In this document: positions 52,396 through 64,000 of the stretch, in pieces
Position numbering within the stretch: position 1 is the first letter of the stretch
Layout of the letters: each line of letters begins with the position of its first letter
DNA from: Rhododendron vialii
Taxonomy: Eukaryota; Streptophyta; Magnoliopsida; Ericales; Ericaceae
Reading direction: 5' to 3'
Assembly (NCBI RefSeq): GCF_030253575.1
Contig: NC_080561.1
Coordinates: 10,774,001 to 10,838,000 of the forward strand
Length of the DNA: 64,000 nucleotides
Made by a program: the position numbers and the translations under genes
The notes under the pieces: model-generated
Databases searched by the model: none
What the model saw: only the letters and a program-made list of their open reading frames with translations
What the model was told of the DNA's origin: nothing

Positions 52396-53018
52396 CAATG
52401 GTATTGTAATTCAAACTTATAATGATAAATTGGAGATTTGATTGAACGGTATACATGTGCGTGTAGGTGGATAACCCATAACGTGTTGACGACGAGCGGA
52501 AAACGAAAAAAAGAATGAAAAGGGATACGAGGAAGGATAGGATAAAACTGAAAAATATCCTCCTCTCCTTCACTACGTTGCACATGGTTTTGTCTGATCA
52601 AATAATTGTATACATCGAAAGCATGGTTCAACCGTTTGTGCATTTGACAGTCCAATTAAATCATTAAGCACAATCTTAGCGAAACTTACTTTTTGGCTAG
52701 ATGTCTCAATGCGTACAAGTATGTGTAAATACATCAAAATGTCGTCTCTCGCGGTGCTAAGACTGAGATGCCCATTGTTGTTTACCGGAATTAATATTCA
52801 TGGAAATAGTTACTGATGTTGCGAAATGTTCATTATTGGTTTACTTTTGTTTTATGAACTGGTTGTTTTCTTTTGTTTCATTAACTGGTTTCGAGAAAAA
52901 CCAAGGTGCACGTGTGTGTGTTGTGCCGAGAATGAGGGGGAGAAGTAGGAGGGAAATTTCCTCTTGTACCTTGGCATATTTCCCTTGTACAAACCCTAGG
53001 ATTGGGTTGTGTTGTGTT
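52396..53018. other. Intergenic DNA, nothing recognised
   Basis: No coding or repeat signature beyond AT-rich sequence. Confidence 0.4.
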
Positions 53019-53038
53019 TTTTTTTTGATAAGTCAGTC

Positions 53039-54875
53039 TGTCAAGCCCCGTTCCGGAATAGCACCTCATCGGCCTATCCCGATACGACACGTGACAACCA
53101 GCTACTAGCAAATCCAAGAATAACGAACAACTACAGTTCAACAGCCACATTTTATTTACATCAAAAAAAAAATATTTTTCATTTACAAACTACAGCGGAA
53201 GTCTGTCAAGAAATAAACTTTACATAACCAACTATTATCCAAAACTAAACTAAGCAAACTCATCTACGGGCCAGGAGACAAAGACTCCCACAGGCCTCAA
53301 CTACGCACTTCTCGAGCGAGTCACAAAATGCAAAACGCGACCTGTAGTGGACACCGACCTATACCTGCAAAACTGGAACCCCAAACGAGTTCCAGGAGTG
53401 TATATGAGACATGGATGTTGTTCAATATAGGCAATAAATCCAAGTTCATCATTAATTAAGCATTAAGCAAATAATCGACACAAAATCTTTAATCCGACAC
53501 AAAGTCACTAGCTCGACACAAAGTCATAATTTTGGCATAAAGCCATTGAATCGACACAAAGTCAAAGGCACGACACAAAGTCCGGCCGTTGGCCGTTGTT
53601 GCCCACCGACACGAAGTCACTGTCCAATATTTCAAATTCAATCCAATTGAAGAACATCTATGAATCGAACACTCACCTCGGTCTCCAACAAAAAGAAAAC
53701 CAACGCAGTCACTCCCTACGTGGAGCTGCGGTACTCGTTGTCGTCTCCGAACCTAACAAATATTCCGCACATATGAGCTCAAAGTTTAATTCCAAAAGCA
53801 AAGAAGTAAATTCATCAATTTGTACCTCAAAGCCAAAAATCTCACAAACACACACTTTCTAGCAGAACCATTGATTGAATTCTGACTATAGCATTCTATA
53901 GGTTTCAAAGAATACTACAAGACCATCACCACAGGCAGGAAGACTTCTAGTACATCAATCTAGATATAAAATTTGCCCAAATTGGACTCCGAATGACTAA
54001 GATATGCTCAATTGAAATTACACATCTAAAACAGAAACTACAGACCCGGCAGAACCGTCTGCGATCGAATGCTCATTAAAAATCACATACTCAATATTTT
54101 CCAATAATTCCAACACCAAAACTTCACCAATTGATCAATGTTTAAGACTCAGTAGCATCCATAGTCAGTGAGCATATTCAACTATGACAAAATTGATGAA
54201 GGACACAGCCACAAAACCTGCCCAGAATTTCAGAATCACCAAACTATTAACTTCAGAACCAAAACTGCTTTTTCTCAGACCAAACTAAGGCACAATCTTT
54301 ACAGATTCAGAAAGATATACAAGTCTAGTTTCAGAATCAAGAAACGGTGCGTAAAACCGATACCCGAGCAAGAAGTTATGCCCGTTTTTCCAACATGCGT
54401 CTGGGCTGTCAGCACAGACGCGAATCTGACTGCAGTCCGGTTCAAGATTTTTATCTTTTTCCAGGTTTCTCAGAAAATTCTGAAATTTTTACAGCATAAA
54501 CTACACACAAAGACGCATCTACAGTAAAAATACCAGAAAATAACATGATCTGTATGTCAATGGTAAAAATTCGTCAAAAACAGGACAGGCTCAACTCTGC
54601 TCAAAACACAGTTATGCATATTCATATATTATACACGAATTTTCAGGAATAAACTCAACTCCAAGCTCAAAACCCTTCTGCTATGGATTCAATCCATCTC
54701 TAATTACTTCAATCAAGTACATGCTAGATGTAAAACATGAAACCTAACATGAAAAACATGAAATTCAGCCTTGAAGGAGATGGAAATCACCTAATTAAGC
54801 TTCAATCAACCTAACTCTAATTTTCTTCTTCTTTTCTCCTTCTTCTTCCTCTTCTCCACGCTGCTCTTTCACTCA

Positions 54876-54906
<31 letters not shown>

Positions 54907-55096
54907 GTTGGAACAACCTGATGGATTTTCTTGTTTTTGTTTTATTTTTCTTTTCTTTGTTTTGAAGAAACCCACACACACTCAACACATCAGCACACAC
55001 ACACGGCACACATGCACAATTTAAAAAAAATTGCACTTTAGCCCTTAAGTTATTAAATTTAACATTTAAGCACCTCAAAGATAAAAGGATGTTACA
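53039..55096 (-). mobile_element. Solo LTR, Ty3/gypsy-like, 2,058 bp
   Basis: On the plus strand it begins TGTCAAGCCCCGTTCCGG and ends AAAAGGATGTTACA. Target duplication CAGTC on both sides (53034-53038 and 55097-55101). The minus-strand terminal phrase GGAACGGGGCTTGACA is typical of gypsy LTR 3' ends, giving the orientation. A set of CGACACAAAGTC words lies at about 53475-53610. No gag or pol; formed by LTR-LTR recombination. Confidence 0.88.
53475..53610. repeat. Short tandem CGACACAAAGTC repeat
   Basis: About six spaced copies of CGACACAAAGTC or close variants (TCGACACAAAGTCATAATTT, GGCATAAAGCCATTGAATCG, GCACGACACAAAGTCCGG) at about 25-bp spacing inside the solo LTR. Confidence 0.75.
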
Positions 55097-55934
55097 CAGT
55101 CAATTTCATTTCATTAAAAGTGCCCATCTGGCAAATACAGGAATCCACCGAAAATACAGAGATACAAGCTAAACATGAACATCAGGTAGGAACCTAAACT
55201 CTACCACCGAGAAATAAGCACATAGTGCAAAGCAGAGCCGACACACGAAGTTCGACCAATAGAGCCGTTCACCGTAATAGAGATTAAGCACCTACGGGAA
55301 CGGAACCTAATCACTGAATAAGCAAGAAAACAGGGGATCCCTTTTCATCAAACTAATCTTAACCCCGAAAACAGCCACCGGAGCAAGATGACCATAATCA
55401 ACCCACCATCGTCGGACAATCCTCAGTAGGCGTCGGATTATTTGCCCACCATCCCTTCCACACCGGATCTAAAAAAAACAGACCGGTACTTACTCCGGAC
55501 TGGACTGGGGAGACCAGCCGGGAAACCCGTAAAAACCGGTAAAAAAAACAGAAAAAAAATCCTAACTCCATCACACCATTATTACCTCGCCACCGGCCAT
55601 TAACCGCCGGATCTGAGAAGACAAGGCAGGGTCTGGTCGAGTCAAGCCCACAGAACACCGGCCAGTGGTCCGATCATTCGAAACTTTGTTGCCTGAAACA
55701 CACCAACGCTCGCCATACCATACCGGAGAGAGAGATACATCGGAGGGTCGAGAGAGACTGGAGGAGGGGAAAGGGAGAGGAGGGTGGAGGGGGTGGCAAC
55801 CCCCTCCCCCAAATCTGAAATCTGTGGGTTTGGTTTTTAGAGAGAGAAAGTAGAGAGAAGGAGGAGCGGTGCTGGAAAATCCTTTTTGACTTTAACTTAA
55901 ACTTAACTTAAATATGGAAATTTTGTCCATATTT

Positions 55935-56165
55935 GAAATTTTTTTGCATTTGTTGGTTTTGCACCAAACTTTTGTAGGTTATTGATTCATCTCGACGAGA
56001 GGAATCGGAAAAGTTTATTGCTTATTTCTTAAAATATTTTGGTAAAAGTAAAACAAATTTACGTTTTTGATTCTTCTCATCGAAACGAATTAATAACTTA
56101 CAAAAATTTGGCGCAAAGCCAACAAATGTGAAAAAAATTTAAATAAAAACAAAATTTCTAGATTT
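55935..56165. repeat. AT-rich foldback repeat, family shared with 58790-59130
   Basis: Left arm CACCAAACTTTTGTAGGTTA and CTCGACGAGAGGAATCGG; right arm CTTCTCATCGAAACGAATTA and AACTTACAAAAATTTGGCGC are its mirror. Probably a MITE; no target duplication defined. Confidence 0.6.
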
Positions 56166-56199
56166 AAATTAAGGCCAAAAGAACGCATAGCCTAAACCC

Positions 56200-58266
56200 T
56201 GTAGATTTTCTCCTAGGAAATTAATTAGGGTGAGAGAAAGAGAGTTAGAGAGAGACGGCTTGAGGGAGAGAAAGAGAGGCCTTGGTTCTCCTATAAATAC
56301 TCACCACACTCTCATTTTTCCACACCCCTCCACACTTCATTTCCTTCCTTTGTTCTTGCATTGTTGTAGGGTTTTTTTTTTTTGTTTGTGAGAGAGAAAG
56401 TGAAGGAGACCGGTTGAGAGGGAGAGAAAAAAGGAAGAAATTCTTGCTCCCAAGCACCACCACTTTGCCACCATTCCACCACCACTCAAAACCACCCTTC
56501 GATTTTAGTTTTCAAAATTTCTAGAAGTATTTGTGTTTCCGGAATTCTTTTTATTTTAATTTTTTTCGATCGAGCGGAAGCGATATTACTCCGCCCACAT
56601 TTCCATCCGACGTACTCATAGCCGCTCTACCGCCAAGAAGAATGGTAGAAACCTCTTACCTACTCACGTACCTAAGTATAATGTTGATGTGTTATATGTT
56701 TAAATATTGAAAAATTATGACTTTTATGATATCGCATGCTAAAGTTTATATATTGATTTTAGCATTTAAATGTTGAATACCGTTACTATCGTAAAAATGA
56801 TTGCAAGGTAGAAACCTCCTATTTACTTACCTAAGTATATCGTTGTTGTAATATCGAAACTAGATTTCTATGTTAGTTGCTTGTAAAAAGAAACATAGTT
56901 ACCTGGGAAATTAAAAAAAAAAAAAAAAAGTTAGCTATGAAGCGGTAAAAAAAGAGAGATAATAATAAAAATAAAGGTATTATGTTGAATTAGGGAAGTA
57001 TGCTTAATATGTTGCTGTACTGTTATTTTTTTAAAAGCATGAATTAGATTTGATTGTTAAAATTAAAATGTAAATGTTATATGTATGATCGCTGTGATGT
57101 TAGTGGGGAGGGGGAAAAAAATTAATGTGAACATCAATAAAAAGTCAGTAATGATCATGTATAAAAAAAAAGGTATAAAATAAAAGAAGCATGAACCTAA
57201 AAAGAAAAATGGATTTTGTTTGCATGAAGGAGATGTCCTCAATTTGCCAAGGGTACTGATATTTGTTTTTGGTTTAGTTAATGGAAATTGAATCCAATTG
57301 TTGTTCCTATATTACATGTTGCTGCGTTATGTGATTGGTAGTAGGAAAGGCATGGAGATTAGATTTAATTATTATCTACTTCTTTTTTTGGTCTCGGAGA
57401 TTTAATTATTATCATACTCCACTTAATTTTTGGCGAACGCGAGAAATGATGAATGTTTACGAGACACGAGAAATGATTACAAATGGAAATGAGAAACTGA
57501 AATGAGAAAAGATTAATAATTATGTGAGCATAAGAACCCCATGGAATCTGAAAGAATGGTTGGTGGAATTATGGCTCAGGTGTGCGTGCGTAAAATCTGA
57601 GAGCTCGAACCAGCGGAACCAGTGTTTGTGTGTGTAAAGCTTGGTCGACCGTCATTCTGAAAGAGGGAGTAAACGGAACCAATGCTTTAGGCCCGTCATT
57701 CTGAAAGAGGGAGCAAACAGAGCCTGGGTGGCAAAATCTGAAATTAGCTTGGGAGCCCGATGAAATCTGAAAGATGGTTAGCGAAACTAGTGCTAGAGGA
57801 AAGTTACTGGAAAGTGAAATTGATACTTGATAAATGATGACACGAATTACGAAAACGTTGTAATAACTCTGAAAAGGCACCGACACCTCTATATATCTTT
57901 GTGATGTTAAATTTTTGTGAAAATGATAAACTATTACAATATATGCTATTTTTGTTAGTGTATGGAACATAGAGGTAGGAGTTAGCTACTGAGCTTAAAA
58001 AAAGCTCATGGTGCTACTTTGTGGCTCTGGCATTTTAAGCCAGACCTAGGTGACGAACATGGACAATTTTTCCAGTTGGAGGAGTATGGTGTTGAACAGA
58101 GACTTGTTGAGGAAGAAGAACGACGCGAGGAGTAGATTTACCCTCGTGCCCTTCCTATCATATTTGCTAAATGTAATTCGAATTTAAGGAGAATTTAGTT
58201 TGTAATGACATTATATTTAATAAATGCTAAAATTTTATTAATGTTTCTAAAAATCGGGACGTTACA
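56200..58266 (+). mobile_element. Solo LTR, Ty3/gypsy-like, 2,067 bp
   Basis: Begins TGTAGATTTTCTCC and ends ATCGGGACGTTACA; target duplication AACCC on both sides (56195-56199 and 58267-58271). A TATA box (CTATAAATACTC near 56290) follows a purine-rich GA tract and fixes the plus orientation. Contains no gag or pol. Confidence 0.88.
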
Positions 58267-58271
58267 AACCC

Positions 58272-58789
58272 AAAAAAAAAATTGAGCAATAAACATAGAG
58301 GTAGCAAATGGGTGGGTTTGAGCGGATTGAAACGGGCCACGGGTCGAATAGTAGGCGGTTGAAATGGATCGGGTCGGCTACGGGTCAAGCCAAGCCTGAC
58401 CCGACCCGTTTTTGTTTGTTTGTTTGTTCCCCTCCTTCTTTTCAGGAAATTCAGTTTAGGCTTTAAAAAAAATGTCGAATTGGCTTGAAAATGTCAAAAT
58501 TCAGTTTAGGCTTAAAAATGTCGAAATTCAATTTTACTTTAATTTTTGTCCCGTATTTTTTGGGAACGAAAGAAGTATTGAAGTAATTAGAGGCTAAAAA
58601 AGCTTATAGTATCAGGTTTTTTTTTTTTTTTTTTTCCATTTTCAAACAGTAATGTAACTTCGACGAAGAGTCAAAGGCTGTGTCGGAGAATTGTCTGGAA
58701 GGCGATGATTGCATCGGCCACCGATTGTACAATTTCGGTCTTCATTGCGTCCGCCGAAACCACTGTCTGGGTTCGGATTAAAAATTTAA
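58272..58789. other. Intergenic DNA with GGGTCG/CCGACCC words
   Basis: 58300-58415 carries GGGTTTGAGCGGATTG... and CCTGACCCGACCCGTTTTT, resembling the ends of common plant hAT-like repeats. Nothing coding is recognised. Confidence 0.4.
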
Positions 58790-59130
58790 GTGACTTATTA
58801 TTATTATTTTTTTGTTTCTATTCAAATTTTTTTGTATTTGATTGTTTTGTATCAAACTTTTGTGACTTATTGATTTGTCTTGCTGAGAGGAATCGAAAAA
58901 GTAAAAAATTATGATCGAAACTTATAATTTTTTGAATAAAGACGAAAATAATTCAAAACGACAGTTTTTTTTTGAATTATTTGTCTTTTTAAAAAAATTA
59001 TGAGTTTTGATCAAGTTTTTTTTTATTACTTTTTTTATTCCTCTCGATAAGACAAATTAATAAATTATAAAAATTTGACGCAAAATTATCAAATATGAAT
59101 TTTTTTTAAATACATAAAAAAAAAATCATT
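58790..59130. repeat. AT-rich foldback repeat, second copy
   Basis: CAAACTTTTGTGACTTATTG and CTTGCTGAGAGGAATCGAAA are mirrored by TTCCTCTCGATAAGACAAAT and AATTATAAAAATTTGACGCA. The middle also folds (AAAAATTATGATCGAAACTT with its mirror). Confidence 0.65.
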
Positions 59131-59228
59131 TTCACTTATTAAAGCCAAATATTACGGAGTCAAAATCCGGTGGACTGATAGTTATGGAGGGGGAGAGAGG
59201 GAGAGAGTCTGTGAGCTGATCGAATAAT

Positions 59229-59623
59229 TTTTTTTTTTTAATCAGTCAATTCATTTCAAGTCCGAAGGTAAAGATTACATTACAAAATACAGGAGTGCAC
59301 CAAACTACTTACTCTGGGATTACAGAACACCCTGCAAAAGCAAATCAGCACTAGTTGCCGATAAGAGAATTCCATCCGGAACTAGGCAAAGAGAAATCAA
59401 ACAAAATCCCAGTACAAATCAGTAAACAATAATAACGGATGTAATTAAAACAACAAACAGATCACAAGCGAAGGAAGAAATCTAATCTCGTGCCGGAGAC
59501 CGAACACTGCTTCACGCCTAAAACTGCCGTTGACGACTTAGAACAAGGAAACAACGCCGGTGAACAAACAGGCCAGAGCTGCTACCGAAAAACCCCAACA
59601 ACGGTGTCACTGCTACCACTGTT
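59229..59623 (-). mobile_element. Retroposon with 11-bp target duplication
   Basis: A 395-bp insertion begins with a T-run (A tail on the minus strand) and AATCAGTCAATTCATTTC. The 11-bp GATCGAATAAT occurs directly on both sides (59218-59228 and 59624-59634). Long duplications plus an A tail mean L1-type target-primed insertion. No polymerase III boxes were seen, so a 5'-truncated LINE is more likely than a SINE. Confidence 0.82.
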
Positions 59624-59847
59624 GATCGAATAATGAAGACCCAAAATTGGTTTTGTACTGGTACAGGAGGCGGGATAGCGTAACAGGAGTTCAATTTTGC
59701 GCACGGAATGAATCTTTTGATTTAAACCCATGTTTTGAATTATCTAAACCCACTTGAATTATCTAAACCGGCTTATTCAGACAGAATTATCTAAACCCAC
59801 GTGAATGTGAATGTGAATATGGATTCAACCCATTTCGAATTGTTGTA

Positions 59848-60062
59848 CTCCCTCCGTCTCAAAATGTTTGTCCGGTCCGTAAAACGGGGTGTTAAAAATA
59901 ATACAATTTTTGCAAGAAAAAATCAAAAGTTTTTTAACAACTTACTAGATATCAATGAGTATTTTCAATTTGTGAAAAAAGTTTGAATTTTTTCTTGAAA
60001 AAATTGCATTATTTTTATCACTTCGTTTTGCGGACCGGACAATCATTTTGGGACGGAGAAAG
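59848..60062. mobile_element. Stowaway MITE, 215 bp
   Basis: Ends CTCCCTCCGTCTCAAAATGT and ATTTTGGGACGGAGAAAG with TA on both sides (59846-59847, 60063-60064). The arms are inverted repeats (TTTGTCCGGTCCGTAAAACG and its mirror CGTTTTGCGGACCGGACAAT). Lies upstream of the NHD1 gene. Confidence 0.92.
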
Positions 60063-60064
60063 TA

Positions 60065-60695
60065 CTTTAAATTCTGTCCGGCTTATTCTGACGGAATTAT
60101 CTAAACCCATGTGAATGCGAATATGGATTCAACCCATTTCGAATTGATGTACTTTAAATTCTGTCCGACTTATCAGGACAGAGGGGTTTTCTGCCAGCCT
60201 CCCATGGGTCCATTTCGCACATTTATTTGGTAATTTAAACTGTGCATTTTATAAGGTGTGTAAAAATAACGTATTCATGTAAAAAATTAGTTTGTCCGGA
60301 CATTAATTAATATATCAAAAGTTGAGTTATAAATGAAAAAATAGACCGCCTGAATCTATTAACTGTTTTTTTAAGTTAAATTGTCTATAACCGTTCATTT
60401 TTTCGTTTAAAACTTAATTTTTGACATATCTATCGATGTCCGGACAAATTAATTTTTTTCATGAATATATTATTTCACATGCTCTACAAAGCTCCAAAAG
60501 ATGTACAATTTAAATTACCAAAAAAATGCACATAACTGTCTGTTCAAAAAAAAAAATTACTCATCACTGTCCGAAAACACAAAGCCGCCACCGCCGGCCG
60601 CCCTCCTCCTCCTCCTCCGCCGCCTCCTCCGCCACGACCACCACCACCAGCACCTCCTCCTTCTCAGATCAGGTCATTTCGAAACCCTAACTTTG
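60065..60695. other. Upstream region of the NHD1 gene
   Basis: Holds an AT-rich inverted sequence (ATTAGTTTGTCCGGACATTA near 60288 and its mirror CGATGTCCGGACAAATTAAT near 60434) and the CTCCTC/CCACCA-rich predicted leader (60585-60665). An in-frame ATG at 60501 would add a low-complexity stretch and is not favoured. Confidence 0.5.
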
Positions 60696-63009
60696 ATGTC
60701 AACTCTAATCCAATTCAGAACTCACTGCCTCTCGCCACCGCTCCAATTAAAGAAACGCGCACTTCTCCCTCCGCCTCTCGCGTCCTTTCTATCTCATCCT
60801 TGTTCGGATTTCTCCCTCCCGAAATTGAGAGGTCAACGAATCCTCCACAGCAATGGCGTTCTCGCTCCTGCCGAAGACAAGGCCCGAAACTCCTCCTCAC
60901 CGTCATCTCCTTCGTCGAGTCAACGGACCCAAGCAACTGACTCCGAGAAAAAAATTCAGGTTTTTTTGTCATTCCTTTCAATGAATTTTCAATACTATTC
61001 TTCAAGTTAATTCCTGTAGATGGACATGAATTTGATTCTTTGCGAAATCAATTCCTACCTCCGTCCCAAAAATTGTCTGTTCAGCAAAACAACAACATTA
61101 CTATAATGAATTTTTCGTCAAAATAATTCCTTTTTTCTGCAAGTTAGAAGTTAGAAGTTTATTTTGCATAAAATTCTTCTTCCTAAGTTCTCGTATTGCG
61201 GACCTGAAGGAGTAGTTGCTTTAGTGAGCTTTGGTTTACAGATGCAGATTATTGAAGACTAGAATGTTTCGTTCGAATTTGGGAAGATTGTGGAAGTCGG
61301 TTATCTAAGCATGTTTAGTTAATTTGGTAGTTTCATCTCTACATGATAAGGTTTGGGGGCTAGCGTAGTCTCATGTTTTAACAAATGTTAAGTTGTAGGG
61401 TTTTGATGAGACTTGTGAAAGATGCATGGTTCTCTAGGTTCTAGATTATGCATTGGTTTGCAGTGTGTGTGGGCCCCACCTCTCTTGTGAGTGTGCATGT
61501 AAGTGTTTGTGTGCTTTTTAGAATTTTTGATCATACACTTTAGGGTGATAAGCCAACAAAACAAAATTCTCCAACTCTTTAAGGAATGCTTAATTGTCCC
61601 TTTTTTGTGTGTGAAATATTAACCCCATTGAAGGCAGATTCTTTTTAGTCGGGAGCCAACTTGAAAAAAGAAATGCGATCATTTTAGAGGACTAGGCGTT
61701 GCTTATCATTGAGATTCTTCATTTCGTCGGCTGAATTACTGAGTTGTTAATTCTGGAATATGCAACTAAAAACAAGGAGCTATGCATATAAAGTGAATGA
61801 TAAGTTATGAACTTATGGTTGAATGACCCAATTGCTAGTACTAGCAAATGGCCCATCTCAAAGTTCTTATGACTTTAGTTACAAACAGAAACTTCCTTGA
61901 ACATACTGTCTTCGTTTTATTTAAGCAACTTCTAGTGACTTTTGTCCATATTATTCAACCCATGTATATCACATGTTCTGTCGATGAAACAAGCTCACAA
62001 GATTTTGAAGCCACTTATCAGCCGAAAACTGATATATTGAAAGCTCTAGCGATTCTTGGAGCAGCTGCAATAGGAACCATGGCAATTAATCAATCCTGGG
62101 TTGCTGCTAATCAGGTCCTTTTCATCTCGTGGCTTTATCCTATCGCTTCCAAGTTTTGGTGATAAATTTCATAAACTGAGGAGGATACTGTCATAGATGT
62201 ATACGGATGGAACAGGCAAACAGGTCATCTGGTTTTCCATGTTACAGGATGTTGTTATGGCCCTGCTCTTTGTAATAGGATATGCAGCCATTATTTTTGA
62301 AGAATATATGGCGTTTAATAAAAGTGGAGTGGGATTATTAATGGCAGTGAGTTTGTGGGTAGTACGAAGCATTGGGGTAAGATTTAGACTCATTCCTTGC
62401 CTACTTGTTGACAGTTGCTTCAGCTCTGACTTTGTTGAGTTGACTCTGATATTATTTATCAATTTATTTCTTAAGATGGTCAACTAATGTCCTCATATAT
62501 TCAAGTGGGACAGACCTTTTTTTTTAAAAAAAAAATTGCTCGTGCTGTTCTTTTGCACATAAACACTGTTTTTCAAACTTTAGACATCAACAAATGTTCA
62601 ACCTCTCTTTTCCTTTATCATCTCGCCTTGATCATTGGATGCAAGTTATAGTGTTCAAGATCTGCTGAACTCCAGCTAATTTGTTCCTAATTCAAAATGT
62701 TTTGCTATCGTTGTGGTATTGTTGCCGTACAATCATTCTTGATATTGAGATTAGGGACTCAAAATCGTGGAAAATGACATACGGTTAGTATTATACAAGT
62801 TGACCTGTAAGTTCACGCACTATTTGGTGCAGGCTCCCTCAACGGAGGTTGCTGTTTCAGAGTTGACACATGCATCTGCTGAAGTCAGTGAAATAGTATT
62901 TTTCTTGTTGGGTGCAATGACCATTGTGGAGATAGTTGATGCCCATCAAGGATTTAAGTTGGTTACCGACAACATAATTACTCGAAAGCCAAGGACTCTG
63001 CTTTGGTTG
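60696..63009 (+). CDS. NHD1: Chloroplast NhaD-type Na+/H+ antiporter, 5' part
   Basis: Exons 60696-60959, about 61926-62114, 62248-62376 and 62833-63009 are all in phase 0; the gene continues past the window, so only about 250 residues are seen. The N-terminus (MSTLIQFRTHCLSPPLQLKK) is a Ser/Leu/Pro-rich plastid transit peptide. The conserved region opens with CSVDETSSQDFEATYQPKTD. Then come membrane segments ILKALAILGAAAIGTMAINQ, VVMALLFVIGYAAIIFEEYM, VGLLMAVSLWVVRSIGAPST and EIVFFLLGAMTIVEIVDAHQ, followed by LVTDNIITRKPRTLLWL. These match plant NHD1, an inner-envelope antiporter that exports Na+ from the chloroplast in exchange for H+. The start of exon 2 is the least certain border: the best in-frame acceptor adds residues before the conserved CSVDETSS. 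Stops and frames are otherwise clean. Confidence 0.9.
61055..61215. mobile_element. Degenerate Stowaway-like remnant in NHD1 intron 1
   Basis: Starts ACCTCCGTCCCAAAAATTGT and ends GCGGACCTGAAGGAGTA, a worn version of the Stowaway ends; the interior has diverged. Confidence 0.5.
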
Positions 63010-64000
63010 GTTAGTGCTCCATTCATCTATTATACTCAAGTCATTGATCCTTCTTATTGGCATATTGGATTAAATTACTCTTGGGTGTGTTAAAAGAATC
63101 TGATTCTTCAAATAGCAGTAGTGTTTTTTTCTTCTTCTCTCTCTTGAAGGGCTCCACTATGAACCTGAGATTTCAGTCAGTTATAGGGTCTTAACAAGAA
63201 AATTCCTATTTTCCTTTTTCTGGGGATGGGGGTAGGGGTGGGGTTGGGGTGAAGGACACCATCTTCGTTTTCCCTCTGAAAGCCGAATTCTCATGCAAAG
63301 ATGCTCCTCTGAAGCTGAAATAAGGAATTGTCCCCCTGGTTCAAGAGTATAAACATCATTTCTTGATGAAAAGAAAAGAAACATATCCCTTGCACCTATT
63401 CTATCCTTATTCAGTGTTGTTTCTTTCACAATAGCCTTCTTAATATTGTCATCATGCCAATTTGGCTCGTGCTCTAATCTTTTTCATCCACATGCGTCTC
63501 AGTTTTCCCTTTATCCTTTCTCTCTTTTTCTGGGGTAATTCGAGTTTTCTGACTGCCATCCCCTCCCTGTTGTAGGGAAAATAACTGGGTCAAGGAGATC
63601 TCCATGTCAAAAGTCGTTTGCTAATGGATTAACGTATAACAGAGAGAGAAGTGATCGTGTTTATGTTTTGTTCTTCTTTATAGTGACATCAATATCCTGA
63701 AAACAAATCGAAAAAATGACTTTAACAACCGAAAAGTTCCTCAATGTCTTGCTCAATTTACCACTTTTCGAATTCTCTCTCTGTTTTCTCAAAGTTCCTT
63801 TCCTCTCTCGGCATCTATGATCTGGCAAATAATTTACAGAACCCCCACCGATACCGCGTCCCCCTTTACAGGAGTTGCGAATTGCAACCTTTCACCTTTT
63901 TTTTCTGTTCACCATCTGGTGACAAACAGAATGATACCTAAAAATGCATTTTGGAACCCAAAATCATCAAAAGTTGCCCACTGGAAATTCAATTGTCAAT
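63010..64000. other. NHD1 intron running off the right edge
   Basis: After the donor at 63010 no sequence encoding the next expected NhaD segment (a FVTFFLSS...LDNLTST-like stretch) is found, so this is intron to the window end. T-rich tracts only. Confidence 0.6.

Larger units (their letters stand above)
53019..55660 (-). mobile_element. Non-LTR retroposon, split by a solo LTR
   Basis: A T-run at 53019-53028 followed by GATAAGTCAGTC continues beyond the solo LTR with AATTTCATTTCATT and GCAAATACAGGAATCCACCG. The same head occurs in the retroposon at 59229 (AATCAGTCAATTCATTTC, AAATACAGGAGTGCACC). This is the minus-strand A-tailed 3' end of a LINE or SINE family. The right limit is uncertain. 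Confidence 0.5.

Noticed and set aside
60501-60695. Upstream start of NHD1 at 60501
   Set aside because: It would add a low-complexity stretch from the leader; the 60696 ATG begins a plausible transit peptide.

Overview
This window is nuclear DNA of a flowering plant, almost certainly a eudicot. The genes are interrupted by GT-AG introns, encode plant-specific proteins (RD21-type protease with granulin domain, SEP1 thylakoid protein, chloroplast NhaD antiporter), and sit among plant transposons (PIF/Harbinger, Stowaway, MULE-like foldbacks, TRIM, Ty1/copia and Ty3/gypsy LTRs, tRNA-derived SINEs). The species cannot be fixed from the sequence alone.

Host genes, left to right. (1) 3073-7735 (+): vacuolar papain-like cysteine protease of the RD21 class, five exons, 463 aa. 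(2) 18983-22887 (+): C2-domain protein with a Pro/Tyr-rich tail, seven exons, 255 aa. (3) 24283-27457 (-): RNA polymerase II subunit RPB3, three exons, 319 aa. (4) 33959-34999 (-): intronless GDSL esterase/lipase with an altered GDS block. (5) 36634-38850 (-): ARF-B-type small GTPase, five exons, 198 aa. (6) 39748-44048 (-): stress-enhanced protein 1 (SEP1), four exons, 144 aa, with one intron swollen to 3.5 kb by retroelements. (7) 60696 to beyond the right edge (+): first four exons of a chloroplast NhaD-type Na+/H+ antiporter (NHD1). These genes are functionally unrelated and are not an operon or a biosynthetic cluster.

Mobile DNA fills most of the rest. 11395-18379 is a nested stack: a Tourist-like element (TAA target duplication) holds a 6.05-kb two-gene PIF/Harbinger transposon (22-bp matching inverted ends, TTA duplication) plus two Tourist-type MITEs, and the Harbinger transposase gene is itself split by a gypsy-LTR-like insertion. 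28430-30150 holds a minisatellite whose first half and second half are in opposite orientation, followed by a very GC-rich foldback with a 9-bp duplication. 40704-43692 (inside SEP1 intron 2) holds LTR fossils and a SINE. 46158-47609 is a solo LTR. 48095-52262 packs a LINE remnant, a 354-bp TRIM and a broken copia element. 53039-58266 holds two ~2.06-kb solo LTRs in opposite orientation.

No CRISPR, rRNA, functional tRNA gene or microbial-type system is visible. The most unusual structures are the nested Harbinger stack, the inverted minisatellite, the MULE-like foldback family, the partial exon duplication inside the protease gene, and the altered nucleophile block of the GDSL protein. Exon limits were read by eye from splice signals and family similarity; no search or alignment program was run.
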